A stretch of DNA of 64,000 bases from positions 19,721 through 83,720 of the forward strand of contig NZ_VSRL01000009.1 of NCBI RefSeq assembly GCF_012184385.1, in the 5' to 3' direction. The translations under genes and the position numbers were made by a program. The notes under the pieces were generated by a model. The model was not told the DNA's origin. It did no database searches and saw nothing but the letters and a program-made list of their open reading frames with translations. This DNA is from Lentzea indica. GTDB taxonomy: Bacteria > Actinomycetota > Actinomycetes > Mycobacteriales > Pseudonocardiaceae. Shown here piece after piece: positions 57,428-64,000 of the stretch. Within the stretch, counting starts at the first letter, position 1; every line of letters begins with the position of its first letter.

Positions 57428-58765
57428 GTGGACAGCAACCTCGACGAGTTCCTCGACGTCGAGAACGAGCTCAACCAGCGGTGGCCCGAGACCAAGCTCG
57501 AGCCGTCGCTGGACCGGATCAAGGCGCTCGCCCACGTGCTGGGTGACCCGCACACGAACTACCCGGTCGTGCAGCTGACGGGCACGAACGGCAAGACGTC
57601 GACGTCACGCATGGCCGATGCGCTCTTCTCGCGCATCGGCCTGCGCACCGGCCGCTACACGAGCCCGCACCTGCAGCTCGCGACCGAGCGCATCAGCCTC
57701 GACAACCAGCCGATCAGCCCCGAGCGCTACGTCGAGGTCTACCGCGACATCGAGCCGTACGTCGCCATGGTGGACAGCCGGTCCGAGATCCGGATGAGCA
57801 AGTTCGAGGTGCTCACCGGCATGGCCTACGCGGCCTTCGCGGACGCGCCGGTCGACGTCGCCGTGGTCGAGGTCGGCATGGGCGGCACCTGGGACGCGAC
57901 GTCCATCGCGGACGCCCGCATCGCCGTCCTCACGCCGATCGGCCTCGACCACACCGACTACCTCGGTACGCGCATCGAGGACATCGCCGCGGAGAAGGCC
58001 GGCATCATCAAGCCGGGTGCCGTCGCGATCGTCGGCGAGCAGACGCCGGAGGCCATGAAGGTCATCCTCGAACGTGTCGCCTCCGTGGACGCCATGGTCG
58101 CCCGCTTCGGCAGTGAGTTCGGCGTCGTCTCCCGCTCGGTGGCGGTCGGCGGTCAGCTGATCACGTTGCAGGGACTGGGCGGCGTCTACGAGGACATCTT
58201 CCTGCCGCTGCACGGCGAGCACCAGGCAGCCAACGCCGCTTTGGCTCTGGCTTCCGTCGAAGCGTTCTTCGGTGCCGGTGCCGACCGTCAACTCGACGTG
58301 GAAGCTGTGCGCGAGGGCTTCGCCACGGTCGTCACGCCGGGCCGCCTGGAGCGCGTCCGTTCCGCACCCAACGTGTTCGTCGACGCCGCGCACAACCCGC
58401 ACGGTGCCGCAGCGCTGGCTCGCGCACTGGACTCGGAGTTCGGCTTCCGCAAGCTGGTCGCCGTCGTGGCCGTCATGTCGGACAAGGACGCGGAGGGCAT
58501 CCTCTCCGCCCTGGAACCCGTCGTGCACGAGCTGGTGATCACCACCAACTCGTCTCCGCGCGCCATGGACCCCGACGTGCTCGCCGGTATCGCGATCCCG
58601 ATCTTCGGCGAGGACCGCTTCGAGGTGCGCCCGCGCCTGGACGACGCCATCGAGGAAGCGATCCACCTGACCGAGGACGAACTGTCCGGCGGCGGCGTGA
58701 TCGTCACCGGCTCCGTCGTCACCGCGGGCGAGGCCCGCGCGCTGTTCGGGAAGGAGCCGGCGTGA
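57428..58765 (+). CDS. folC: Dihydrofolate synthase / folylpolyglutamate synthase
   Basis: A 445-residue Mur-ligase-like enzyme that adds glutamate to dihydropteroate and to folates. P-loop TGTNGKTST at 51-59, the Omega-loop region YTSPHLQLATERI, VEVGMGGTWDATSI, the GLDHTDYLGTRIEDIAAEKAGI segment and the C-terminal VDAAHNPHGA are all typical. GTG 57428 lies 3 bases after the valS stop, and its own stop overlaps the next start (GTGA). Confidence 0.96.
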   Translation: MDSNLDEFLDVENELNQRWPETKLEPSLDRIKALAHVLGDPHTNYPVVQLTGTNGKTSTSRMADALFSRIGLRTGRYTSPHLQLATERISLDNQPISPERYVEVYRDIEPYVAMVDSRSEIRMSKFEVLTGMAYAAFADAPVDVAVVEVGMGGTWDATSIADARIAVLTPIGLDHTDYLGTRIEDIAAEKAGIIKPGAVAIVGEQTPEAMKVILERVASVDAMVARFGSEFGVVSRSVAVGGQLITLQGLGGVYEDIFLPLHGEHQAANAALALASVEAFFGAGADRQLDVEAVREGFATVVTPGRLERVRSAPNVFVDAAHNPHGAAALARALDSEFGFRKLVAVVAVMSDKDAEGILSALEPVVHELVITTNSSPRAMDPDVLAGIAIPIFGEDRFEVRPRLDDAIEEAIHLTEDELSGGGVIVTGSVVTAGEARALFGKEPA

Positions 58766-59181
58766 CCGAGGCTGTTCCTGCTCCGAAGAAAGACCCCATG
58801 AAGGCCTTCCGGGGCATCATGGCCGGCACGCTGATCCTCGAGGTCATCGTCGTGGCACTGGCCCTGCCGGTGATCGCCAAGCTGCACGGCGGCGTCACGT
58901 CGGCGGTCGGCTGGGTGGCGTTCGGCTTCATCGCGGTGTTCATCGCGATGTGCGCCTTCGTCCGCCGCCCGTGGGCGATCGCCGCCGTCGTCGGCCTGCA
59001 CGTGCTGCTGATCGCGACCTGGCTGCTGCTGCCCGCGATGGGCGTGATCGGCGTGATCTTCGGTCTGGTGTGGGCGTACCTGCTGTGGCTGCGCAGGGAC
59101 CTGCTCAAGCGGATGGCCGAGGGCAGGTTGCCCGCGCAGCAACAACAGCAGAACGACGGACCGGCTACTTCTTCTCGTTGA
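58762..59181 (+). CDS. DUF4233 membrane protein
   Basis: A 139-residue membrane protein with four hydrophobic helices, starting at GTG 58762, which overlaps the folC stop by four bases. After the helices comes a basic stretch (LWLRRDLLKRMAEG) and a glutamine-rich tail. DUF4233 is regularly the third gene after valS and folC in actinobacteria. Function unknown. In many relatives ndk follows; here the next gene is convergent and unrelated, and the two 3' ends overlap by 17 bases. Confidence 0.85.
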   Translation: MTEAVPAPKKDPMKAFRGIMAGTLILEVIVVALALPVIAKLHGGVTSAVGWVAFGFIAVFIAMCAFVRRPWAIAAVVGLHVLLIATWLLLPAMGVIGVIFGLVWAYLLWLRRDLLKRMAEGRLPAQQQQQNDGPATSSR

Positions 59182-60211
59182 GCTCCTGCTGGCCCTTCTC
59201 GTAACTCTCGTCCCAGTTCGCGCCTTCCTTGAACGCCTCGGAGGCGCCCGTCCGGCCGAGTGCGATGGGCTTGATCGTGTCCGCGAACCCGTCGCGGCCA
59301 CGCGGGGCCATGATGTCGTCGACACGGTTGGCCGCGTTCTTCATCGTGTCGTTGCCGAACGTGAGCTTGTCGCGGATCGCGTTGTTGGCGCTGGAGAAGC
59401 CGTCCTCGATCTGCTTGACCGAGGCGTGGTTCTTGCCGATCGCCCTGCCGACGCCCTTGGCCTTGCGGCCGATGTTGACCGCGGCCTTGGCGAGCGCGTC
59501 GGACACGCCCTTGAGGTTGTCGAACTTGCGGACGGCCTGCGCGAGCTTCATCAGCAGCTTGCTGACCTTGCCCGCGATCTTGCCAGCGGTCGACGCCGCC
59601 CGTGCCACGGCCCAGCCGGTGAACGCGGCGATCGAGGCGCCGAAGCTGCACCAGCTCGTCGCGAGCGCGGTCACCGCGGCGATGATGAACTCCGCCACCA
59701 CGTCGGCCACGATGTCGCGGATGATGCCGCGCACCGCCGCGACCAGGATGCCCGTACCCCGGATGCCGGTGGCGACCGCGTTCGCGGCTCCCTCCAGCGC
59801 CTTGACCTGGTCGGCGAGCGTGGACGCCGCCTTGCGGTAGCCGTCGCCGGACTGGCCGGTCCACGTGCTCGTCTGGCTGGTGGCGGCCTGCGCGTAGTCG
59901 TTGCCGACCTTCGCGCACGCCTTGGCGACCTCGCCCCAGGCGGCCGCGACGACGTTGATCGCGCCGGGGTCGCCGGCGAGGTCGTCCAGCGGCTCCTTGA
60001 GGAACGACACGTGCTCGATCAACCAGCCGATGCCCGCGCCCACGAGCGTGCCCAGCGGGTTCGCGACGAAACCGAGCACGTCGAGACCCAGCGCGACACC
60101 GTCGAACGCCCAGTCGCTGGGGTTGTTGAAGTCCTCCGCGCACTTCCAGACGGTGTCGACGATCCTGGCACCGTCGGTGGCGTTGTCCGCACTGACGTCG
60201 AGAACCATCAT
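59165..60211 (-). CDS. Type VII secretion effector-like protein (WXG/PPE-like helical domain)
   Basis: A 348-residue protein. Residues about 75-140 form a helical hairpin with a W-x-G turn (STWTGQSGDGYRKAASTLADQVKALEGAA), the hallmark of WXG100-like secretion domains. A hydrophobic Ala/Ile region follows (AVRGIIRDIVADVVAEFIIAAVTALAT), then a lysine-rich half (AGKIAGKVSKLLMKLAQAVRKFDN) and a polar tail. I see no known toxin active site. ATG 60211 overlaps the stop of the EspC-like gene by four bases (ATGA), so they are coexpressed. Likely an exported partner or a toxin of unknown type. Confidence 0.72.
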   Translation of the reverse strand: MMVLDVSADNATDGARIVDTVWKCAEDFNNPSDWAFDGVALGLDVLGFVANPLGTLVGAGIGWLIEHVSFLKEPLDDLAGDPGAINVVAAAWGEVAKACAKVGNDYAQAATSQTSTWTGQSGDGYRKAASTLADQVKALEGAANAVATGIRGTGILVAAVRGIIRDIVADVVAEFIIAAVTALATSWCSFGASIAAFTGWAVARAASTAGKIAGKVSKLLMKLAQAVRKFDNLKGVSDALAKAAVNIGRKAKGVGRAIGKNHASVKQIEDGFSSANNAIRDKLTFGNDTMKNAANRVDDIMAPRGRDGFADTIKPIALGRTGASEAFKEGANWDESYEKGQQELNEKK

Positions 60212-60516
60212 CGCCCCTTGTACTTGTCGAACAGCTTCGCGTGGTCGTCGTCGGTCTGCTGGGTGGCGTCCGCGCAGTCGCGCAGCGCGTCCGCCACGTC
60301 GGGCAGCGCGTTCGCCAGTTCGTTGATCGAGTTCGCGATCGCCGCGATGTGAATGCGCACCGGCACGCTGAAGATCTGGCCGATGATGCCGTACGTCTCA
60401 ATGCCGAGGTCGACGCTCTGGCCTCGCCCGGCGGCCGTCGTGAGCTCCATGCCCATCGACTGCACGTTGCCCGCGTGGTTGATCACGTCGGCGGGCACCA
60501 TTGCGAATTCTGACAC
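60208..60516 (-). CDS. EspC-like ESX-associated protein
   Basis: A 102-residue helical protein of the EspC/WXG-like size class: FAMVPADVINHAGNVQSMG, then VPVRIHIAAIANSINELANALPDVADALRDCA. Such proteins pair with a partner and are exported by type VII systems in actinobacteria; the natural partner here is probably the downstream 348-residue product. GTG 60516 follows GGGGGA at short spacing. No strict W-x-G motif is visible. Confidence 0.7.
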   Translation of the reverse strand: MSEFAMVPADVINHAGNVQSMGMELTTAAGRGQSVDLGIETYGIIGQIFSVPVRIHIAAIANSINELANALPDVADALRDCADATQQTDDDHAKLFDKYKGR

Positions 60517-60525
60517 CGGGTCCCC

Positions 60526-60969
60526 CTACCGGTAGATGGTGTTGAACGGCTCGTCGTCGTCCGGGCGCAGCGGCCGCTGCTGTCGCGGCTGTTCCTCGGT
60601 CTCCTCCGGCTGCTGCGCCGCGGTGACCTGGTCACGCAGGAAGTCCATGGCGGTCGTGCCGCCGATCAACGGCTGCATCGTCGCCTCCATCTGCTCGGCG
60701 ACGGCCGCGTGCCCTCTGCTGACGGTCTCGGTGATCATGGCGGCCAGCTGGTCGTGGGACATCCTCATCGCGGAGGGCGTCAGACTCAGCTTCTCCATCC
60801 GCCCACCGGGAGCCATCGTCACCGTGACCGAACGGTCGGGACTGCTCACGTGTGCGCGCAACGCCTTGAGCTGAGCCTGCGTCTCCTCGGCCCGCTGCTG
60901 GATGTCGTTGACACGGCGCATGTACTCGTCGAGTCGCTGCTGCCCAGCGCCCAGTTCTGCAGAACTCAT
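60526..60969 (-). CDS. YbaB/EbfC-family protein
   Basis: A 147-residue protein with the YbaB/EbfC fold: helical N-terminus (QRLDEYMRRVNDIQQRAEETQAQLKALRAHVSS), beta region SVTVTMAPGGRMEKLSLTP and C-terminal helix LAAMITETVSRGHAAVAEQM, then a disordered Pro/Gln/Glu tail. Canonical EbfC binds DNA; divergent copies like this one recur in Pseudonocardiaceae beside ESX-type genes, possibly as chaperones or regulators. ATG 60969. First gene of the set, 10 bases before the EspC-like gene. Confidence 0.78.
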   Translation of the reverse strand: MSSAELGAGQQRLDEYMRRVNDIQQRAEETQAQLKALRAHVSSPDRSVTVTMAPGGRMEKLSLTPSAMRMSHDQLAAMITETVSRGHAAVAEQMEATMQPLIGGTTAMDFLRDQVTAAQQPEETEEQPRQQRPLRPDDDEPFNTIYR

Positions 60970-61005
60970 GCGTCGTGAGACTGAGCGAACCGTCCTTCGG
61001 TTCCC

Positions 61006-61641
61006 CTACTCGTGAACCAATTCGGCGACCATGTCCTTTGCGGACTGTCGGGTGCGGACCGTGATGGCCAGCAACGCGAGCAGGACCAGGGCGTCCCTGC
61101 CTCCCGCCAGCCACACCGCGAGCGGTGCGTTCCCCGGCATCGCGACCACGGCCTTGACGACCGCACCCACGGCGAGCGCCGCGATCAACGCCGTCGGCAC
61201 CCAGCTGTTGCCGCCTGGCACCTGCTTCTTCGTCGCGAGATAGGACTGTCCATATCGGACAATCCGCGCCGCGTCCTTGTGCACGCTCTCCGCGATCAGC
61301 CCGATCATGATGGCGACCAGCACGGCGAACCCGGCGAGCACTCCGGACGGCAGATCCACGAGCCAGGCGCGTTCCAGCTCCGGCCACGGCGACACGAACG
61401 CCCCGACCCGTCGCGGCGCGTCGAAGAACGGCATCGAGGCCAACCCCTCCGCCACCGCCGTGGCAAGCCCGAGCCAGGCGTACAACCGCAGCCGCCGTAC
61501 ACGTCGCGTGACCGGAGTCGCCTTCACGTCCTCCTTGGTCACCGGCCACTGCCCGTCCGGCTTCTTCTGCCCGTTGCGCGCCGGAACGAGCGACAGGGCG
61601 GCGGCACCGGCGAACCACAGCGTCAGCAGCCCCAGCGCCAC
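61006..61641 (-). CDS. Membrane protein, probable 3' part of a split gene
   Basis: 211 residues with three or four hydrophobic segments (LGLLTLWFAGAAALSLV, SGVLAGFAVLVAIMIGLIA, VPTALIAALAVGAVVKAVV, ALVLLALLAITV). It begins inside the upstream gene in another frame at GTG 61641. Adding one G at the GGG run near 61653-61655 would join the two frames into one protein reading WFLAGALAAVALGLLTLWF across the joint, a perfect membrane helix. So it is either the second half of a frameshifted gene or a coupled downstream gene. Confidence 0.65.
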   Translation of the reverse strand: MALGLLTLWFAGAAALSLVPARNGQKKPDGQWPVTKEDVKATPVTRRVRRLRLYAWLGLATAVAEGLASMPFFDAPRRVGAFVSPWPELERAWLVDLPSGVLAGFAVLVAIMIGLIAESVHKDAARIVRYGQSYLATKKQVPGGNSWVPTALIAALAVGAVVKAVVAMPGNAPLAVWLAGGRDALVLLALLAITVRTRQSAKDMVAELVHE

Positions 61642-61982
61642 CGCGGCGAGCGCCCGGCGAGGAACCAGCGACCGCTGTCGTTGAGCCCGGGATCCCGGTT
61701 CGACCGGAAGACGGCGACATCGCGCTCACCGGGCTCCAGCTGCCCCGGCGGGAACGAGAGCCGCTCGGTGCGCCCGTCCTCCCACCGCACGTCCGCGGAG
61801 CACCCGTAGCTGGTGCCGACTCCCCACCTCCCGACCGGTCCCTGCTCGGTGCAGGACGAGACGGTGGCGGTACCGACCTGCTCCGCGTCGACCGAGCCGA
61901 CCAGGACGTCGGTGGTCCGGATCGTCGTGGCCAGTGCGAGGAAGGCGAGGACAGCGGCGAGTCCGAAGGCGAGTGCGCGCAC
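61623..61982 (-). CDS. Membrane-anchored protein, probable 5' part of a split gene
   Basis: 119 residues: an N-terminal hydrophobic segment (LAFGLAAVLAFLALATTI), then an outer domain with two cysteines (SSCTEQGPVGRW and YGCSADVRW) and a DUF3592-like stretch (RTERLSFPPGQLEPGERDVAVF) ending RDPGLNDSGRWFLAG before an out-of-frame tail SPRWRWGC. The tail looks like frame-shifted sequence. Together with the next frame it would make a protein of about 320 residues. Divergent from the WXG-like gene at 62217. Confidence 0.65.
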   Translation of the reverse strand: MRALAFGLAAVLAFLALATTIRTTDVLVGSVDAEQVGTATVSSCTEQGPVGRWGVGTSYGCSADVRWEDGRTERLSFPPGQLEPGERDVAVFRSNRDPGLNDSGRWFLAGRSPRWRWGC

Positions 61983-62216
61983 TCGGACACCCTAGACAGC
62001 TCGGCGCTCGCAAGGTGACACATAAATGTCAATGAATTGCGGCGCTGACGAAAAGCGCCAAAGAACGACACCTCTCGCACTTCGTACCCTCACTTGTCGC
62101 AATGCGAAGGCGACACTTCGTCTGATTCACCCGATCGTGGTTTGAAACCGGGACGACGGCCATGGCCTGGCGGTATGCTGCTCGACGCACGAATCTGCAG
62201 GGGAGGGTACTGGGGT

Positions 62217-62522
62217 ATGAGCGGGACCAAGGTCGATCTCGACACACTTCGCGCTGCCATCAAGGAGTACGAGGCCATCTACGGCGACCTCGAGAAGGCC
62301 CACTACACCGGCCAGGAGCTGGTCAGGGTCCAGCCCGCCGGGCTCGACATGCCGAGCAAGGTCTACAACAACTGGGCGGTCACCTCCGGCGCGGCGCACC
62401 AGACGTCGAACGACCAGCTGCGCAAGACGTTGAAGACCCGAATCGAGAACCTGAAAGCCACGCTCGCCCAGTACGAGCAGACCGAGCAGGGCAACCAGGC
62501 GAACTTCAAGCCGAAGGACTGA
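62217..62522 (+). CDS. WXG100-like small ESX protein
   Basis: A 101-residue helical protein of WXG100 size. It begins SGTKVDLDTLRAAIKEYEAIYGDLEKAHYTG and the second helix is QLRKTLKTRIENLKATLAQYEQTEQ, with NNWAVTSGA at the turn region. ATG 62217 follows GGGGAGGG. It heads a plus-strand operon with a DUF3558 lipoprotein and a larger WXG-type protein, an order recurrent in Pseudonocardiaceae. Confidence 0.75.
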   Translation: MSGTKVDLDTLRAAIKEYEAIYGDLEKAHYTGQELVRVQPAGLDMPSKVYNNWAVTSGAAHQTSNDQLRKTLKTRIENLKATLAQYEQTEQGNQANFKPKD

Positions 62523-62526
62523 GCAG

Positions 62527-63132
62527 TTGCGCATCCGAACCATCGTCGCCGGTACCGCCGCACTCGCACTGCTGGCAGGTTGCAGCACCGGCGGCGGTAC
62601 CACCGGTACGCCGACCAACGCGACCCAGCCGACGAGCACCAGCAGCAGCAGTGGTGGCGCGCCCAAGGTCTCGAACCCGCTCAACCTGGCTGCCGTCGAG
62701 GCCGCTCCGTGCAATGCGGTCACTGCGGCACAGCTGACGGCTTACGGCCTGCCCGGCGTCACCGGGTCGGTGAACACCGGCTCTCTGGGCGCCTCCTGCC
62801 AGTGGTCCGGCACGCTCACCGCCGCGGAGATGTCCGTCGGCATGGGGATCCTTCCCGCAGGGACGAACCTCGACTCCCAGTACGCCAGGAAGGACACGTT
62901 CGCCGTGTTCGAGGAGCGGCCCGCGATCCAGGGCTACCCGGCGATCGTCTCCCTCCTCACCGACCAGCGCAAGGAAGGCAACTGCGAGCTCACCGTCGGC
63001 GCCTCCGACGAGAGGGCGATCCTCGTCACCTTCCTCAGCGATGAGAAGAGCAAGTACTTCGCGGACCCGTGCGCTGGGGCCACCGAGTTCGCGAACCTGG
63101 CAATCACCACGATCAAGGCAGGTGTGAAATGA
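62527..63132 (+). CDS. DUF3558 lipoprotein
   Basis: A 201-residue lipoprotein with lipobox LLAGC (Cys19), a Ser/Thr-rich linker, and the DUF3558 domain: PCNAVTAAQLTAYGLPGV, SLGASCQWSG and NCELTVGASDERAILVTF, with four cysteines likely in two disulfides. Function is unknown; DUF3558 lipoproteins are regular members of ESX-type clusters in this group. TTG 62527 starts 4 bases after the preceding stop with AGGA upstream. Its stop overlaps the next ATG. Confidence 0.88.
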   Translation: MRIRTIVAGTAALALLAGCSTGGGTTGTPTNATQPTSTSSSSGGAPKVSNPLNLAAVEAAPCNAVTAAQLTAYGLPGVTGSVNTGSLGASCQWSGTLTAAEMSVGMGILPAGTNLDSQYARKDTFAVFEERPAIQGYPAIVSLLTDQRKEGNCELTVGASDERAILVTFLSDEKSKYFADPCAGATEFANLAITTIKAGVK

Positions 63133-64000
63133 CGCGGCCCGCGCCCAGTTGCTTCAGCCAGGACAACACCCGCGCGGACGGGTTCTCCGGGCATGAGATC
63201 TACGCCCAGATGACCGGCGGCCCCGGCACCGGATCAGCGCAGAACGCCGCCAACAAGGCCGCGGAGCTGGAGCGCACCTACGCCGGCGTCGAAGCCAGGC
63301 TCAAGAAGGTCGGCGAGACGCTCGGCGAGGCGTGGACCGGTACGAGCGCGGACGCCGCGCAGGCCGCCGGCAACCCGATCAAGCAGGCCATGGTCCAGAT
63401 GCAGGACGCGCTGCGGCAGGCCGACCACTCGTTGTCGAACCAGGTCTACCAGTTCAACTACAACAAGGGTCAGCTCAAGGACATGCCGGCCAGCAAGCCC
63501 GACACGGGCTTCTGGGACGACGTGTCGCCGTGGGACACCGACGCCGAGGACGCCGTCAACAAGTACAACTCCGAAGAGTCGCACAACCGCAAGGTGTACA
63601 GCGAGTTCCAGAGCGCCAGCAACACCAACCGCGGTGACCTGCCCAAGGAGTTCCCCGGCGTGACGGCCGACAGCCTCAACGTCGAGGTCATCACCAGCAA
63701 CGAGAGCGGTGGCGACAAGACCACGAACACCAGCAGCACGGGCCGTCCGACCGGCACCGGGTCCGGCTTCCCGAGCACGACCGGTTCTCCGCAGGGTCCG
63801 ACAGGCACCGGCTGGACCCCTCCCGGCGACCTCAACGGCGACCGGACCGACACCAGCTGGGTCAGCGGTGGAGACGACGGCCGGGGTGGTGGCCCCGGCA
63901 AGCCGGGTGAGCTCGGCCCCGGCAAGCCGCCGATCGGCGGCGTGATCGACCGGCCGCCGAACACGGGTATCCCGCCGATCGGCGTGCCCGTCGGTACCGG
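63129..64000 (+). CDS. Large WXG-type secretion protein (C-terminus cut by window edge)
   Basis: At least 290 residues, open to the window end. Residues about 40-140 form a helical hairpin with a W-x-G turn (LGEAWTGTSADAAQAAGN near residue 70) like PPE/WXG proteins; then an acidic linker and from about residue 200 a Gly/Pro/Thr-rich low-complexity region (GPGKPGELGPGKPPIGG). Such architecture is seen in exported ESX substrates and polymorphic toxin carriers, whose toxic domain is at the missing C-terminus. ATG 63129 overlaps the DUF3558 stop by 4 bases. Confidence 0.8.
   Translation, partial: MTRPAPSCFSQDNTRADGFSGHEIYAQMTGGPGTGSAQNAANKAAELERTYAGVEARLKKVGETLGEAWTGTSADAAQAAGNPIKQAMVQMQDALRQADHSLSNQVYQFNYNKGQLKDMPASKPDTGFWDDVSPWDTDAEDAVNKYNSEESHNRKVYSEFQSASNTNRGDLPKEFPGVTADSLNVEVITSNESGGDKTTNTSSTGRPTGTGSGFPSTTGSPQGPTGTGWTPPGDLNGDRTDTSWVSGGDDGRGGGPGKPGELGPGKPPIGGVIDRPPNTGIPPIGVPVGT

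Noticed and set aside
54743..57553. A 936-codon minus-strand frame opposite valS
   Set aside because: Antisense to valS with low-complexity Arg/Val/Asp composition and no motif.

Overview
The window is very GC-rich double-stranded DNA with GTG and TTG starts, many 4-base stop/start overlaps (GTGA, ATGA) and few non-coding gaps. Gene content points to an actinomycete, most likely a member of the Pseudonocardiaceae (Lentzea / Lechevalieria / Saccharothrix type). The supporting genes are a mycothiol-linked Rv2466c-type oxidoreductase, an Eis-type acetyltransferase, a tig-clpP1-clpP2-clpX locus, a valS-folC-DUF4233 operon, DUF3558 and WXG-type secretion proteins. The genus is inference. No CRISPR array, insertion sequence or rRNA gene is visible.

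Region by region. 1-13.8 kb is housekeeping and stress metabolism: a barstar-like/GNAT fusion running off the left edge, aminopeptidase N, a DsbA-fold oxidoreductase, an AlkA-like glycosylase, an aldehyde dehydrogenase, an Eis-like acetyltransferase, Nei and RpiB, a ComB-like phosphatase coupled to a metallo-hydrolase, a HIT protein, and an HxlR regulator beside the NAD(P)-binding reductase it may control. At 14.1-14.4 kb two divergent tRNA genes, Gly(TCC) and Pro(TGG), each carry their own terminator. Next to them lie an alpha/beta hydrolase and, almost touching it in the opposite direction, an uncharacterised 588-residue protein ending in a HEPN-type RNxxxH motif.

16.9-22.1 kb is a glycine-betaine/choline ABC transporter with a double-length permease and two paralogous binding lipoproteins, one on each side. 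22.5-31.5 kb is one minus-strand sugar operon: binding lipoprotein, two permeases, clan GH-A hydrolase, GH38 alpha-mannosidase and GH18 enzyme. It faces a LacI-type regulator, and its enzyme set suggests scavenging of high-mannose N-glycans. 34-38.3 kb is the protein quality-control locus (trigger factor, ClpP1, ClpP2, ClpX).

38.3-42.9 kb holds an RBBP9-like hydrolase and three tandem, translationally coupled class-C beta-lactamase-like serine hydrolases. 42.9-54.7 kb contains an anchored esterase, a type III CoA-transferase overlapping fdhD, a PYROXD2-like oxidoreductase broken by a one-base frameshift, two DNA-binding regulators, a DUF2238 membrane protein, a secreted GH28 pectinase and an FdhF/YdeP-type molybdopterin oxidoreductase that FdhD may serve. 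54.8-59.2 kb is valS-folC-DUF4233. From 59.2 kb to the right edge lies a type VII secretion-associated cluster in two divergent halves: EspC-like, YbaB-like, effector-like and membrane proteins on the minus strand, and a WXG100-like protein, a DUF3558 lipoprotein and a larger WXG protein on the plus strand. The last gene is cut by the window end, and no core ESX ATPase or channel gene is in view.

The best candidates for undescribed biology are the HEPN protein, the barstar-GNAT fusion and the type VII cluster. The frameshifts at 46,052 and about 61,653 should be checked against reads before either gene is called dead.
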